DNA of 64,000 nucleotides. Source: Sipunculus nudus. Taxonomy: Eukaryota > Annelida > Sipuncula > Golfingiida > Sipunculidae. Position 1 is the first letter of the stretch. The number at the start of each line of letters is the position of its first letter. Under the pieces are notes generated by a model that saw only the letters and a list, made by a program, of their open reading frames with translations, had not been told where the DNA came from and ran no database searches. A program made the translations under genes and the position numbers. The DNA lies in the NCBI GenBank assembly GCA_026874595.1, contig CM049316.1, positions 57,111,676 to 57,175,675 of the forward strand. Reading direction: 5' to 3'. Positions 36,444-48,822 of the stretch are shown in pieces.

Positions 36444-38006
36444 TATGGTTTCATCACTGGATTTTGCTCTTATCTGATCACTATTCAAACGGTTAAAAAG
36501 TATCACGGCCATGGATCACCAGGTCCAAAGTCTAAATTTCCGAGGAGATAAATAACTGGTTTCAATTAAGGTCTCACGCTCAGGAGTTACAGACTGTACA
36601 CAAATACACATGCACACAGAAATAAGAGAAGATAATATAAGATAAGATAAGCCTTTATTAGTCATTCAAGCATGAAATTTTGATTGCAAGCATTTACAGC
36701 ACAGGTAGGAAGCACAGTACATGTATTTTTACATGAATGAAGTTTATATTCTAAACATAATCACATATAAATAAAAGCAAATCACATTCAGAACCACACC
36801 TGGTTTAAAGCAAAGACTAATCAATGCAGAAACATCTACATACTTGTACAGTTTACAACCGTCAGAAATTGCCCTGCAATCACAAGTGTACGAGGTGAAT
36901 AAAATGGGTGATAAAACACATCCCTGAGGAGCTTCTGTATTAGGTGAATTTCTCTTGAACTGACAAACTGGCTTCTCTTCGTAAAAAGAAGATGTTTCCA
37001 GCGTATAATGAATGGTTTGACATTCATACTCAGTAGTTTCCCCAAGTGCACATGTAGTTGTATGGTATCGTAACCACTTGAAGTTTATAAATTAGGTCTT
37101 TGCAAACATGCTATGGTAGATCAGTCAGATTTGCTCTCGTATTATTGCAGCATTCATTTTTGTTATTTTTTAGGACCCCCTCCTAAGCTCCTATTACATT
37201 AAATATCAGAAACATTAATCTCTGCTGTGTTTTATAATGGTTCAACCAAAAGAAATCCATGATATTTATGTGCAATGTATATTTAATTTTTTACGTAAAA
37301 TATAGTTCAAATAACTGTACTGTGACATAAATTATACAGAAGTACAAAGATGAAATTCATGCCGTTAGAGTGTATGTTCCCAATATGAAGGCTGATCCGA
37401 CGATAAAGACAGAGAAAATAAATATAAAAGGAAATAGTGTAGATTTAATCTACATTATGCATTAAATGCAATAGAGAGGAAAAGGGGCAACATGGCTAAT
37501 TAATTCTCATGATGATAATCCTCGTGGGAAATGGGTAAACGTGTCTGGCTAAAGACTCTTCCGTTTGAATTCGACAGTTATAGGTTCAGGCAGATACTGG
37601 ACTTTGACCCACTTTGATGAAATTGCTCTTGCTAAGATAAGTTTGGGAAATATAGTAAGGGTTGTGGAATATCACACAAACAGATTTGATAGGGTGACTG
37701 AGGAATAAAGGGCCTTTTCCTCTGTCTTATCCAAAGTTTGTTCGCCCGGGGGACATCTGGGTTACATTTCTGACAGAAATACCTGTCAAGCGCACCTAAC
37801 GACGGGCCAATAAATCTCTTGGTGAGATGGAATTATGTTTACCCAGTACATGAATGATAGCTTCCTCTATCACAAATATTAAAATAAACCTTGGATAGCC
37901 CTTTTTTACAGCGTGTATTGACTATTATGTTTATGCGTTACAATATTAGTTTCTGCCTATTTCAAAAGCTATATATATTCTTCATCACATTAGTCTCACA
38001 GCCGAG
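36444..38006. other. Intergenic region downstream of gene B
   Basis: Holds a plus-strand GATAAGATAAGCCTTTATTA stretch (about 36,640) that looks like the 3' tail of a minus-strand LINE. The 3' UTR of gene B should lie just below 38,007, but no AATAAA is close. Confidence 0.35.
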
Positions 38007-38837
38007 TTATCTCATTGGACAGTTCTTCTGCACGAACTGCAAGATAACGGTACATCATTATATCAGCAGTGTGTATACAGAAACATATTTCACTTAATGT
38101 ATCCAGTTCAAAGATCAGCGTAGGTTATCCAAAAGGAAAAAATAAAGACAGTGTCTTTCGAAAATATAATATTTGATACGTAACATCTGAAACATTGAAA
38201 TGTGTTAATGAAGTATGATTTAGTCTTGAGAAAAAGTGCGGTGATTCAACTACACTGATTAATAATAAACTCTGTCACTGATACCTCGAGCAATGCACGG
38301 CCACTCATTTCCGGGGCTTCAATGTCAACCTCCCGTCGAATGATGGTTTTCAGCTGCTGTGGGTTCATTATAACAGCTGGGTCTACGTTGTGCTTATTAA
38401 TAATGCTGATAAGGTACTCAGTGTAGGGGTTGCTGTAAAGACATTCACAGTTTCAAATATATTCTTTACAGAAGTGACAATATGTTTGTAGACATATCAA
38501 ATATTTGATTATATACACATGTGCACAATACACATATAAATATATAAAGTGGAATGGATATAATAGTTAACAAAACATATTTTGCATCACGTATCATAAA
38601 GCAAGATTTTAAACAACAGAGACGGTAAGTTTCCCTTGTACCAAACATGTTTGTACAAATCTAAATAACTTAGTCAAAACCAGGTCAATGAATTGAGGAG
38701 AAAATGAATGGTATTTACCATAGCCAATTCTTTAATTCGCTGGTGCTTTCCCTATGAATAACTTTTTCCGAACATTTCCTTCGTTTGGCTTCCATTTTCA
38801 TCCAATCTACATACTCCTTACAAGCTAACCCGTGAGT
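38007..38837 (-). CDS. Gene B exons 11-13: LDD region and C-terminus
   Basis: Exon 11 (38719-38837, 119 nt), exon 12 (38285-38432, 148 nt), exon 13 (38007-38036, 30 nt including TAA). The split Cys codon is followed by NPYTEYLISIINKHNVDPAV. The last exon, FVQKNCPMR then stop, has a clean acceptor (cgttatcttgcag) and aligns with LVKTMYPL of gene A, which is why I preferred it to a competing open exon at 38115-38186. Confidence 0.76.
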
Positions 38838-41800
38838 CTTAGGGAAAATGGACAAAACAGGGAAATAAATGAAACTGTTTTTTAATCATAATTTTACACC
38901 ATTAAATGTACATGTATTTCGTTCATCACCGAATATTGCATGACTCATGACACATTTAGACTATATTAAATATGAAAAAGGAAACAAAGTGAACAACTTA
39001 GAATGTCCAAAGGTATCTCTTATAACAAGGAGTGCACAGTAATATGGATACAGGTGTACAGTGGGCAAACTGAAGCCCCCCAAATTATACAAATGCTGCG
39101 CTCGGACAAATACTTTTATTTAAAACGGGACACACTCTTTATGAAACGCTTCTTGAAGACCCGATTTTATTCCATATCCTTCTACTTGTGCATGATAAAA
39201 GGTTAATATGTGTATTAGGTGCATGTGCCAAACGTGTATACATATATGTTTTACGTACATATTAATTTATTATATGTCATTACACTATAATGATGTAAAA
39301 TAAATGTAATATATATGTATAATGTAGCATTTGTATGGTCAACTGACACCGAAGATTATGTTGTTTTCTTCACTATAGTCTAGTGCCGTGCCTTACTTTA
39401 TAAATGAACATCACACAAGTATCAATACACAATATATTAAAGAAGAAAAACGTTTCGTCAGTAGGGACTTTTTATTGTGAATGAACACAAAAATATATGC
39501 ATTATATCTTTTATGCATTATATCTAACACTTTGCCAGTTTTGAAACAATAGCACTCATTTTTCTTCCAAATTAACATGGCGACATGGTCTATGTTAACA
39601 TAAATTATTATAAATGTATGTTTGCCCACACATATTTCATTTCTGAGCTAAACAAATATGGATATATGGCTGGAAGTATTACCTGTTTTACTCAAAGTAA
39701 AATTTACCATTATGCATGTAAGAATGAAGCTGTAGGTGGCACTGCTAGCCTTGTGCTCGAATTAAACTATCCACCAGCTAAACGAATATCAAATTCAAAG
39801 GCAATATATGGGCTAATCTGTGAGCTTATATCTAAAATGCATTATACTTTTAATTCAGAATATTGTTTATACTGATTATACACAGTATAAATATTTTGTA
39901 AGAATATCTAACTATAAACTTCATTTAGGATATAGTGCCAAAATAATGGAGGCAAAGAATGAGGCAAAATACCATGGAACAGAGAGTATGCATCGATGCT
40001 ATTTAGCTAACGAATAAAAAGAAATTCCCTAGAAATTGTTATGCAATTTTTTGGAAACAATGCCTGTCATTTAAAATGAACTGTTTGAAAGCTTACTTAC
40101 ACTAAGTAGTTTCCTTAAGATTTTTGTATTGAAGTTTCGCAAGTAGAAAACACAGTTTCTCGGGTGATGACAGTGAGGACCTTTTGGGCAGTGCCTATTC
40201 CTTCTGCAGTTCTACAAAGGATCATATGAGTGACTCACTGACAAACTGGTTTATAATATGGACCACTCAAACACAGATATAAGAAAGTATACTCTTGGCA
40301 TGACAAGAAAACAGTGATCAAACATACATTCTGATTTATCAAAATAATGACACCCTAGGAGATTCTTCCGAAGTTAAAACAAACAGACTTTTATTTTTAA
40401 ACCAATATGTCTTGACTTTTACATACCGTCTCAAATGGTGAACTGCACGCATCGCAAAATCTATAGTCACAAGAGGTACATCTTCTGTCTTCAAAAGGGC
40501 CAAGGTTGGGTTGGCATTTTGATCCGCATTTGAGACAACCTAAGACAAACCATGATACGTGTGGTATTCTATGCGTGAAAAACATATAATTAAAATTATA
40601 TAACTATTAAATCATTTTAAGTTAAACTTTGTTTTAATTTTGACACTAAGTATTTATTTACGTACACATAAACATTCTTTAATATATGTATGGTTTATGT
40701 GTAAAATTGAAGGCGAATGGCTTTAAGCTAGAATACATGCGTGAGAATAGTTCCCTTGGAATATAATTAATATTTATGAATAATAAATAACTTACGTGAT
40801 TTGTCTTTCAAAAAATAATCACAGGCGTCATTGATTTTCAAAGTTATGCTAACCTACAACAGAAAACAATTGTCGTTTTTTTATTTATTAAAGTTTTGGC
40901 AAATAAACAGGCGAAAGATAATAAACTCATCCGTGTTTTATTACATATAGGAAAAATTCTGCCATTTTGGTCATATGTTAAGTTTTGGCTTTGGTGGCCT
41001 ATTATACATTATGTATAAGGTGGATTTAAGAAAACGTATTTAATATGTTTTAGAATACCAAAAGGAAAACCTTAGAAACCTTTCTTGGATTTTGACCCGA
41101 AAACTCTTGGACGATGTCAGTTCATAGTTTTCAGCTTCTCCAACAGCTCCCTCAGTGTTTATATTATAGTTTGGATCCTGTTTATCGACTGTGAATTTTG
41201 GCTCTGGGGCATACTCGTTTCCAAGAAGTGATGTATAGCACATTTCGCAGATGTTCGTTGTAACGGGGTTAACATACGTGCAAGCAGCACATTGTCTTTC
41301 ACCAATGGTTTCCTCCTGATTATCGATGCCCTGTAAGGTAATCATGCTTACACTTTCAAATCACCTATGCTCATGAGTTCTTAACCTGCTCAGAAGCCAA
41401 GTTTGGCCAGTGGGTGATGTTCTCAGTTATATCCCTTCTCATGCAGTCAGTTTATTGAAATTACAACGACAATACATGCTTAACATATGCAAATCCTACT
41501 ACATAGGTATGATAAAACCGACTACAGGGTATTACATTTGGTCCGTATGGTTGGGTAATAATTTTTAACTATATTCCGCTAGAAACAGATATTAATTTAC
41601 ATTTTAAAATTCTGCAACTATTTCCACCTCTAAGTGAATATTCCTGAGACAGACCCCTTTCACCTTTAACTTAAGATTAAGCAGGATCATTCAGTTGGAA
41701 AATAAATTAAAAGGGCATTAAATGTAATTCTTCTCGGAAGCGTGGCGCTCAAGAAGGATATGATAAATTATAGCAAATATTAAAACAATGTCGTAGTGTG

Positions 41801-43497
41801 CAAATATTGCAATATACTCATACGGAAACCCCACGAAAATCACACGATCACAAGTGACTACCAGATATTTGTCATGCCACTTGCCTTAGAGCAGACGGAG
41901 GACAATCGATGCGGCTAAACGATAGTCAAGCCACTTTCCAAATATTAGGCTTTACGTACAGGCATATTTCTGGCTATGTCAGACCATCGTCAATATGTTG
42001 CTGGATACTCTGTATTACGACTGAAAATGCACCTTGAAAGGATAGCCTAGGCCTCAGTCCAGCAGCTTACCTCGGGTTAAAATGGTCTTGCCGTGCACAT
42101 GGTGCACGGATGGTATGCCACTTGGGTTGGGAAGAAGGATCCATCTATAGCTATGTAGGGTGTATGTTGTGGAGAATTTGATATCAAACATACTAAAATA
42201 AAATACCCAAATCTAAGAAAATCAGAATTCCGGATACTAGTATTTGTTTCCCAAGATGTTTTCCAAAAATGTCGTCCAAGTTGGCCGCCAAGTCCGTAAA
42301 ATGACCAAACATCATTATTTTCATCCTAGAGTTGCAATGTTTGTTTATTTTATTAGGTTTGTGGTGTTATCAAATCCACAGACACCAACTTATATATAAA
42401 TGAGTAGTCATGTGTAAAGAACACCTAGATGGCGTCCAAATAGCTGGAGATTCATTGGCATTTACATTGGCATGGTCGTAAGTCATCGTTTACCTTACTG
42501 ATAAATGCAGGATGAATAGGGCGTTTACCTTACTGATAAATACAGGATGAATAGGGGAGAAGAAGGCAGACGAAGGCCAGCATAATGCTGAAACTGCCAG
42601 CCATAAGATATTCTCAATCCCCATCAAGTTAGTGTATAGAGCATCATGATCAAGCTTCGCCCTGCCTCTGTGCTCCCATTATAAGAGGTTCGACTGTGAT
42701 TCTGAAAAGGATGCTATCTCAATTAATTTGCACACTGCCAGTGAACAAAATGTCCTCGGTTTGCACCCCGTCAGTGTGCAAAATGTCCTCGGTTTAATCC
42801 CGCCAGTGTGCAAAATGAATCAAATATAAAAACAGCGTAGAAAGTTTAAGATAGAAAAGAAAGAATGCAATTTCAGTTATAAACGAAAAGAGAAACAAAT
42901 GTAATGTTGCAGTTACACATTAGCATAATCGGAAAGAAAGAAGGAAAAAAGCTTTGATGTAATTATTTATGGTGACAAGTAGCGAGAGAAACAAATATCA
43001 GTTAGTAAAAGTGGAAAATTTAAAGAACGTACAGTTTTAGTAAAAACTTTGTGAAACTATGGATGTCAGCAAGTTGAGGGAATTTGAGACTTTTGTTTGA
43101 AACTTTTAAGAAATCTTATTTCTCAGTCACAAATAACTTACATGCAACAAAAACTACATGTAAAACAAATGACTTGAGTACAAAACAGAAACATACGGTC
43201 ATTCACAGGTAAATACAGGACTTTGTATCAATGACCATTTTCATGTTATTATTATTATTATGACTGTCAGTTTAGTATGTATCTTAGTTCTTGACTATGA
43301 CTTTTGTTTCTGTAATTTAAAAAAATATAAGATAATTTAAGAAATTTTACTCTTCTTTATGAAGGGTGATGTATCCCTATAGATTTGACCATTTGTCTTT
43401 GAATTAATGCCTTATTCTGTGGCAATTTGTCTTTCTAATGTATAAGCTTCATATATATATGGAAAACACTTGAAATATTTCTTTTTGCATCTACAAT

Positions 43498-43537
<40 letters not shown>

Positions 43538-45951
43538 CTAAACGTGAGCATGTTCACTATTATTGAGTAGTGCACTGCAACCTGTCAAAATTAATACAGG
43601 AGGAAGTTGCTCTCAATACATCCAAATGATAATTTTTTCTCAAATTGCAGCAGACGCAAAATGCAAATATCACAGCAATCTAAGTTGATACAATTTCTCA
43701 GCGTGGTAAATCAGCTGTGTCATGACTCCTGTTTATCTAGTGATCCGCCATAACCTTCCCGACTGGTCACAAGCTCTTCTCACGAATATCCACAGCCGCA
43801 GTCAGGTAAGCGACAGGGGGAATGAGCATAATATATCATTAAATAAAGGCTCTAACTGCAATTAGTAAAAAAATTAAGTTGTTGAAAAAGTGTAACAGTG
43901 TCACGAATTTGCCAAAATATCAACGTTTCAAATATGAATAAAATAGCAAAATTACTGATAATATGGTGTGATTCCACCGTTGCAACGAGGGTGTGGTATA
44001 CTCAGCAAATTGCTTCAATATTGCTTACATTCTGATGACAAATTTTCTAATTTTTTTACACCGCAGTTGGGGGGGGGGTTCGGTTCCCCTCCCAAGCCCT
44101 TCCCCTTCAGTCGGTACCACACTCGACAGTGGCGAATCCTTGAAAACACTTGTCCCCCTCCCCCAACTGGGTTCTGGATCCACCACTGATAACATTTATA
44201 ATAATATTAAAAATAATAATAATAGTATTTTTATATTATTATCACAATATACTGAAATATGGGTGTATGTTATTTAATGTGGTATACCCCATTACAAGTG
44301 GTCTCCGTAACTCACCCAACTTCAAATTTGATCGAGATTTTGTTGATAATGCATCTGCTCTGAAAAAACGGAGCATCTTTTTTTAATTATATTTTAGATA
44401 TCACGCTCATTATGGTAAAAGTTAACGGACGCCGGTCCGTCGAACTGACGGACGGACGGTATTTGTGATGAAAATAGCCCATTAGTCTGGAGGCTAAAGA
44501 GGTGTGTGTGTGTTGGGGGGGGGGGTATCATCCTAAAGTATGCTCACCCATTTAAGGTTAATCATACAGATATCTGTTGACAGTGGCTTCGCTAATCGTA
44601 CGCCTGCATATGATATGGATTGTTTCGCGTCAGTCGTAAAACAAGTGACACAATGTTACGTTATTTAGACCCATTGCAACATGTGGTCCTTATTCTTGTT
44701 TTGCCAAAAGGTTACATACAATAACTACGATTGTTTTCGGGGACTAATCGTGGTAGCAGATAACCGTAGCGCAAGTGTGACTGGACCCTCAATCATCCCG
44801 TGTTTTCTCCATTGATGTAATCACACGGCATTTAACCATTTTTAGTATTTACTCTGGTAAATAATTATATCATAATAGAGAAGAACTTTTTAGGTAATCG
44901 ATAAGAAGAGATATCTATTTACTGCTTATATTTAATGTACCTTCCTTATTCCATTACCAGTGCTGGTTTTCCGTTTCTGTATACTTAGGGTACAGATATC
45001 AATTCTATTATTTACTAATTAAACTTATAAACTTAAACTTATATTTCGAAAACTGTTGCGATACACTGATTATTGCTGGCAAATTTTACATGTAAGGATG
45101 GGCTTTAATTTAAATGTATTCAAAGACTAAGTGAAAATAGCTCAGATATCTGCAGAACTGAAACATTGCAAGGGAAACTTATTTTCAAAAACACTTCAAG
45201 CAAAATTGCATAAGCGTTCCATTTTCCATTCAACAGAGTACAGATATTTTTCATTCGGAAAAAAATTATTGTGCGGACATGTCTGTTATGATTAAAAGCT
45301 GTATATACAAAGTATTTGAGCCACAAGCCCTATCCTACCATTTTCGAGGAGTTCGAACCATTTGACGTATTTTCTATGGATCCCGCCATGCGACTCGGCG
45401 GTTCATTCTGCGATTCTTTCTCAATATCTCGCCATATTCTCTAAAACAGGTAGAGCATGTATTATTCCGAAAAAATCGATCAACCGATTTGAAACTTCGA
45501 TATGAAAATTAGTCTTACCACTGCCATGGTATTCGTATCAGTAGTAGTTTAATCCTTTTAGTAAATTGAATTGAACCATTTCTTGTGTCCTTGTATCTGC
45601 TCTCTCTAAATAATGCATCTGGTATGAACATGTATATGCAATGTGATTATATTTTTATCATAATTCTCATAAGATCACAACGCATGAATTACTGTAAATA
45701 ATGTCTATATATTGTTGTAGAGTATTCCGTAGCCGGGTATTTCTGTCATATTGTATATGATAATATATGCGGAAGTTCCGTGTAAATAAGGATTTTGTGT
45801 AGGTGTACTTACATAATTAATAGTTTTAAAGGTTCCTCAAAATTCAGCAAATTATGAATAATTTTGGAAATTGTCAATACAATAATAGTTAGGAGATTCG
45901 AAATAACCATAGTTTAAATGAAATGTGATTATATTTTTTCGTAATGAATTA

Positions 45952-45982
<31 letters not shown>

Positions 45983-46409
45983 CATTATTATAGCTGCTGC
46001 AATGACTTCTAATTTTTCATATTCATGTAATAACTATGTATATACTGCGTTATGGATAATGTGAATAAAGGTCGTCCTCACCTTCATTCTTTTGGGCAAT
46101 TCATGTATTTTCCCATATTTATGAGCTGATGAATGACCGTTATTGGGTTCTGTGACAACGTAACCACGAGTTTCCTTAATGGGTAGACCACCTTTCAGCG
46201 TGGAACATGTAACTAGGCTTTGCTGTAACGGATTCTCTGGGGCCTGGGATCTTTGCCTTCCCCCGGCATGACCACATGAAACTATTGTTCTCTCTGTGCC
46301 ACTGACGGGGCTTTCTGGAATTTCTTCATTTCCCCGCATATTTGTGTCCGATGAACCAACTGAAGCCTTTAAGAACACAGATTTTTTTTAGGAATAAGGT
46401 TTGATATAA

Positions 46410-46466
<57 letters not shown>

Positions 46467-48794
46467 CTGGTACATGACATTATTTTTATATCTGTTTTAT
46501 GTCTTTTCTGTCTTTGTGCGTGAGAGAGAAAGCGAGAGAGGGAAGCAAAACAACAATACCTGTGCAATAACATTTCCATATCTAATCTTTCTTTGTGGTA
46601 GTGGGTGCGCGGAAGTCCCAGGTAACTCTCTGTTCACAGATTAAAATTCGTCCGTGTCATCCAGCTGATTAATGCTTAAACACCATTATGTTATAGACAT
46701 ACCTAGAGCACTATATTGTTCACATATTATAAAGCGACCAAAAATACTTCTGATGTGGCTCATATAAATCTTGAGGTCCGCTAATAATTTAAGGCTGTCA
46801 CACGTGTCACTTCAGGTACATAATAGATGTCTATGACATGTTCTTGTTACTTTCTATTGAAATTTTGCAACAGGCACTGAGACATGCCGGAAATGATAAT
46901 GGTAGGTAGAAAATTCCATGGGGAATTAATATGGATTCTACATTTGAACTTGTAAACAAGAACTTCACTTACTGCATTTTGAAAAGCAGAAATATTGAAA
47001 CAGGTTAACGCAGGCAATATAAGGATACATGGCGCATGTTATACAGAATGTCACAACTGACCTGGCTGTGCCCCGAAGCAGATTTCTGAATATATTAGGC
47101 TTTGGATGCGTTCCCTCCAGGAATTCAGAGAGCTCGTATTTTGCAATGACTATCTCGGAAAGGATCTGGACAACTTCTGTAATGTCTGGCTCGGCTTTAA
47201 GATATAGTCCATCCTCTCGAAGATTTACATATCCAAGAGCCCAAAGAATATCGAAATGACCCTGTGAGTGATATCAAGTTTCTTTGAAGATAACATAACA
47301 ACCTTTTTTTCAGTTTCTACTCCAATAGATGTTTTACTTTGTGAATTAGGATTAACATGAAACAAGTGTTTAATATACATCGCTTGAGTCTTGCTTCTCC
47401 ATTAAAACATGTTTATCACCTAAATAATTTTTAAAATATTATAGGCGGTTATAAGAAAAGGTCGCCCCAATTCTTAATACTATCTTTTCAAGCTGCAAAT
47501 TGATTCACAGTCTTTCAGCTTCGAAAACGTACAAGACCATTTATTTAGAGAAACGAGAAGTTGAACAGTTATTGCTCTTGCCTTAAGATCGGCCAATGTG
47601 TCTTTGTATATTTTGCTTTTAAATTGGACAACGTCCCATCCTGGTTGTCGTTTCATGGGTATCGTGATTAAATTCAGTCCTATTTCCACTAAGCTGCAAA
47701 ACCCATTAATCAGACGACTGACCCACTGTTCCTCCTGAATTCAAATAAATTTTGTATATGTTTATTTGCAAAACACTGTCTGTTTTTAACAGTATGCACC
47801 TTATGTAGCATGATGATAATTTCGATAAGATATCATATTACTACTTAACCTAGCAATAAATATACCATTTATTCTCTTTCGGCTTAAAGTGAGATTACCA
47901 TGGGTTTTATTTCAAACTTCATAACGATCCCGGAGTACGTTTTCCTCATATAACATCAAATTGGATTTCATATCCATTCTGACAGAAGAAACAGAAACAC
48001 AATACAATCTTACCGTAGCATTTTGAAGAATGAGAGAGTCCAAATTTATCCTTGGATATTTCTCCCGGACAGTTAACGATAACTGCAGATACTGTCGTGG
48101 AACATGCGGAATTACGCCTTCGTCTAGCGACTCGGCTACGGAATTCCTAATTGTGTTCGCCTCCTGTTGAGGATATATGACTGCTTATATAAACCGTATA
48201 TGTAAATAGTTAACTGTGATAAACTGATTGAATATATATTCAAATGTACCCTAGGAGCAGGATAAATGTTGCAAGATCACTATTTAGAAACATTGACCTA
48301 TTTGCTTTTAAGGGTGGTGTTGGAACATTTTACATTTAATACAAATAATGAGTATTAAAAATGGTTTGAATATGGTACTTAGTACATCTATCACTCAACA
48401 AAGAAAGCTTAACGTATATCAGTTATACATTTTTTGTACTAGCCAAGATATAAATACAAAAACAAAATATAAATACATACAGATGTTATCACATTTAATA
48501 ACGGAGTACATGCAATTCCTTCATTGTGGTAAAATGACAATGATAACAAAGGTTGACAGCGCATATATATCAGAATTGTGAACTGAAAAGGATGACGTAG
48601 GCTGTAAAATCAGTGCATCAGAAATTGATAGAAAGAACATGTATGAAGACCCAAAATGCCAATATTAGATGTAAGACAAAATTACTCCTCAAAAATAGCG
48701 TTATGTGGTAATAAAACATAGCAACGTTAAACATCAATCATTGAGAGTTTCAAAGCTCTTAAAAACTCACATTCTTATGCAGAAACACGTCCAT
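38007..48794 (-). CDS. RNF31-like: Gene B: HOIP/RNF31-like PUB-NZF-RING2-LDD protein, predicted ligase-dead
   Basis: Hand-assembled CDS of 14 exons, 1797 nt, 598 aa. In order: 48771-48794, 48014-48163, 47582-47734, 47062-47261, 46560-46629, 46082-46366, 45339-45440, 41097-41330, 40796-40853, 40427-40539, 40101-40211, 38719-38837, 38285-38432, 38007-38036. Domains: PUB about 9-176; polar linker 177-328; one NZF (Cys 342, 345, 356, 359); RING2 427-486; LDD to about 589. No RING1 or IBR is present. Phe441 replaces the catalytic Cys of HOIP, with Glu-Asp following. HHPRNCVFY and YTEYLISIINKH..VDPA mark the RING2/LDD core. It is diverged from A (PUB exons mostly differ) yet conserves most exon lengths exactly. 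Weak points: exon 7's donor (gtcaaa) and exon 6 (no homologue outside this locus). Intron 3 has a GC donor. Start MDVFLHKN; a strong acceptor (tatttttttcag) lies 28 nt before the ATG. Confidence 0.84.
40101..40853 (-). CDS. Gene B exons 8-10: RING2 with Phe at the catalytic position
   Basis: Exon 8 (40796-40853, 58 nt), exon 9 (40427-40539, 113 nt) and exon 10 (40101-40211, 111 nt) have the same lengths as in gene A. Exon 9 reads CLKCGSKCQPNLGPFEDRR then CTSCDYRFCDACSSPFET. Cysteine spacing is identical to gene A and to HOIP RING2. The catalytic position is Phe441, and the extra Cys434 aligns with Cys454 of A. Exon 10 reads CPKGPHCHHPRNCVFYLRNF. Confidence 0.83.
41097..41330 (-). CDS. Gene B exon 7: RanBP2-type zinc finger (NZF)
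   Basis: 234 nt, acceptor ttaccttacag. RQC-x2-CTYVNPVTTNI-C-EM-C (Cys 342, 345, 356, 359), clearly homologous to NZF2 of gene A (NP-TTNIC core). Thr-Tyr replaces Thr-Phe and the Met is kept, so ubiquitin binding is plausible. The donor used here (CGG then gtcaaa) is weak but is the only one found that keeps phase 0, and it gives 78 codons against 79 in A. Confidence 0.75.
41331..45338. other. Intron of gene B between exons 6 and 7
   Basis: 4 kb. Contains a 36-bp direct duplication (about 42,486-42,555, GATGAATAGGG units), three spaced copies of CAGTGTGCAAAATGTCCTCG (42,730-42,820), a (TA)n at 43498-43534, and a poly-G/GGATCC repeat scrap near 44,070-44,190. No hidden RING1 or IBR exon (no clustered C-x2-C open frames) was seen. 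Confidence 0.5.
43498..43534. repeat. (TA)n microsatellite
   Basis: About 18 TA units. Confidence 0.93.
45339..45440 (-). CDS. Gene B exon 6 (tentative), takes the place of NZF1
   Basis: 102 nt open frame, phase 0/0, acceptor ctgttttag, donor gtagga. It encodes RIWRDIEKESQNEPPSRMAG then SIENTSNGSNSSKM. It sits where gene A has its NZF1 exon but contains no cysteine. Position, phase and splice sites support it; there is no sequence homology to confirm it. If skipped, the frame stays open. Confidence 0.5.
45953..45990. repeat. (ATT)n microsatellite
   Basis: About 10 ATT units with one ATC. Confidence 0.85.
46082..46629 (-). CDS. Gene B exons 5a and 5b: polar linker
   Basis: Exon 5a (46560-46629, 70 nt) reads ELPGTSAHPLPQRKIRYGNV after completing an Arg codon. 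Exon 5b (46082-46366, 285 nt) starts ASVGSSDTNMRGNEEIPESP and ends PKRMK at donor gtgagg. Exon 5a is required: without it the phase-2 end of exon 4 cannot join the phase-0 start of 5b. Together they correspond to the single exon 5 of gene A. No domain is recognised; it is rich in Ser, Glu, Pro and Gly. Confidence 0.68.
46405..46462. repeat. (TA)n then (GA)n microsatellite
   Basis: About 20 bp TA followed by about 36 bp GA, in the short intron between exons 5a and 5b of gene B. Confidence 0.93.
47062..48163 (-). CDS. Gene B exons 2-4: PUB domain
   Basis: Exon 2 (48014-48163, 150 nt), exon 3 (47582-47734, 153 nt), exon 4 (47062-47261, 200 nt). They encode EANTIRNSVAESLDEG..., LTVREKYPRINLDSLILQ, EEQWVSRLINGFCSLVEIGL, and GHFDILWALGYVNLREDGLY. 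Exon 4 ends on a good donor (gtcagt) in phase 2. Exon 3 ends AAG then gcaaga, a consensus GC-AG intron donor; a GT donor giving the same 51-codon length as gene A does not exist nearby. Confidence 0.78.
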
Positions 48795-48822
48795 ATCAGT
48801 TGATATAATGTCTGGCTACGGC

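Noticed and set aside
38115-38186. Alternative last exon of gene B (24 codons after a tttcag acceptor)
   Set aside because: Open and in phase, but its Phe/Tyr/Leu-rich sequence has no similarity to gene A's C-terminus, whereas 38007-38036 aligns with it.
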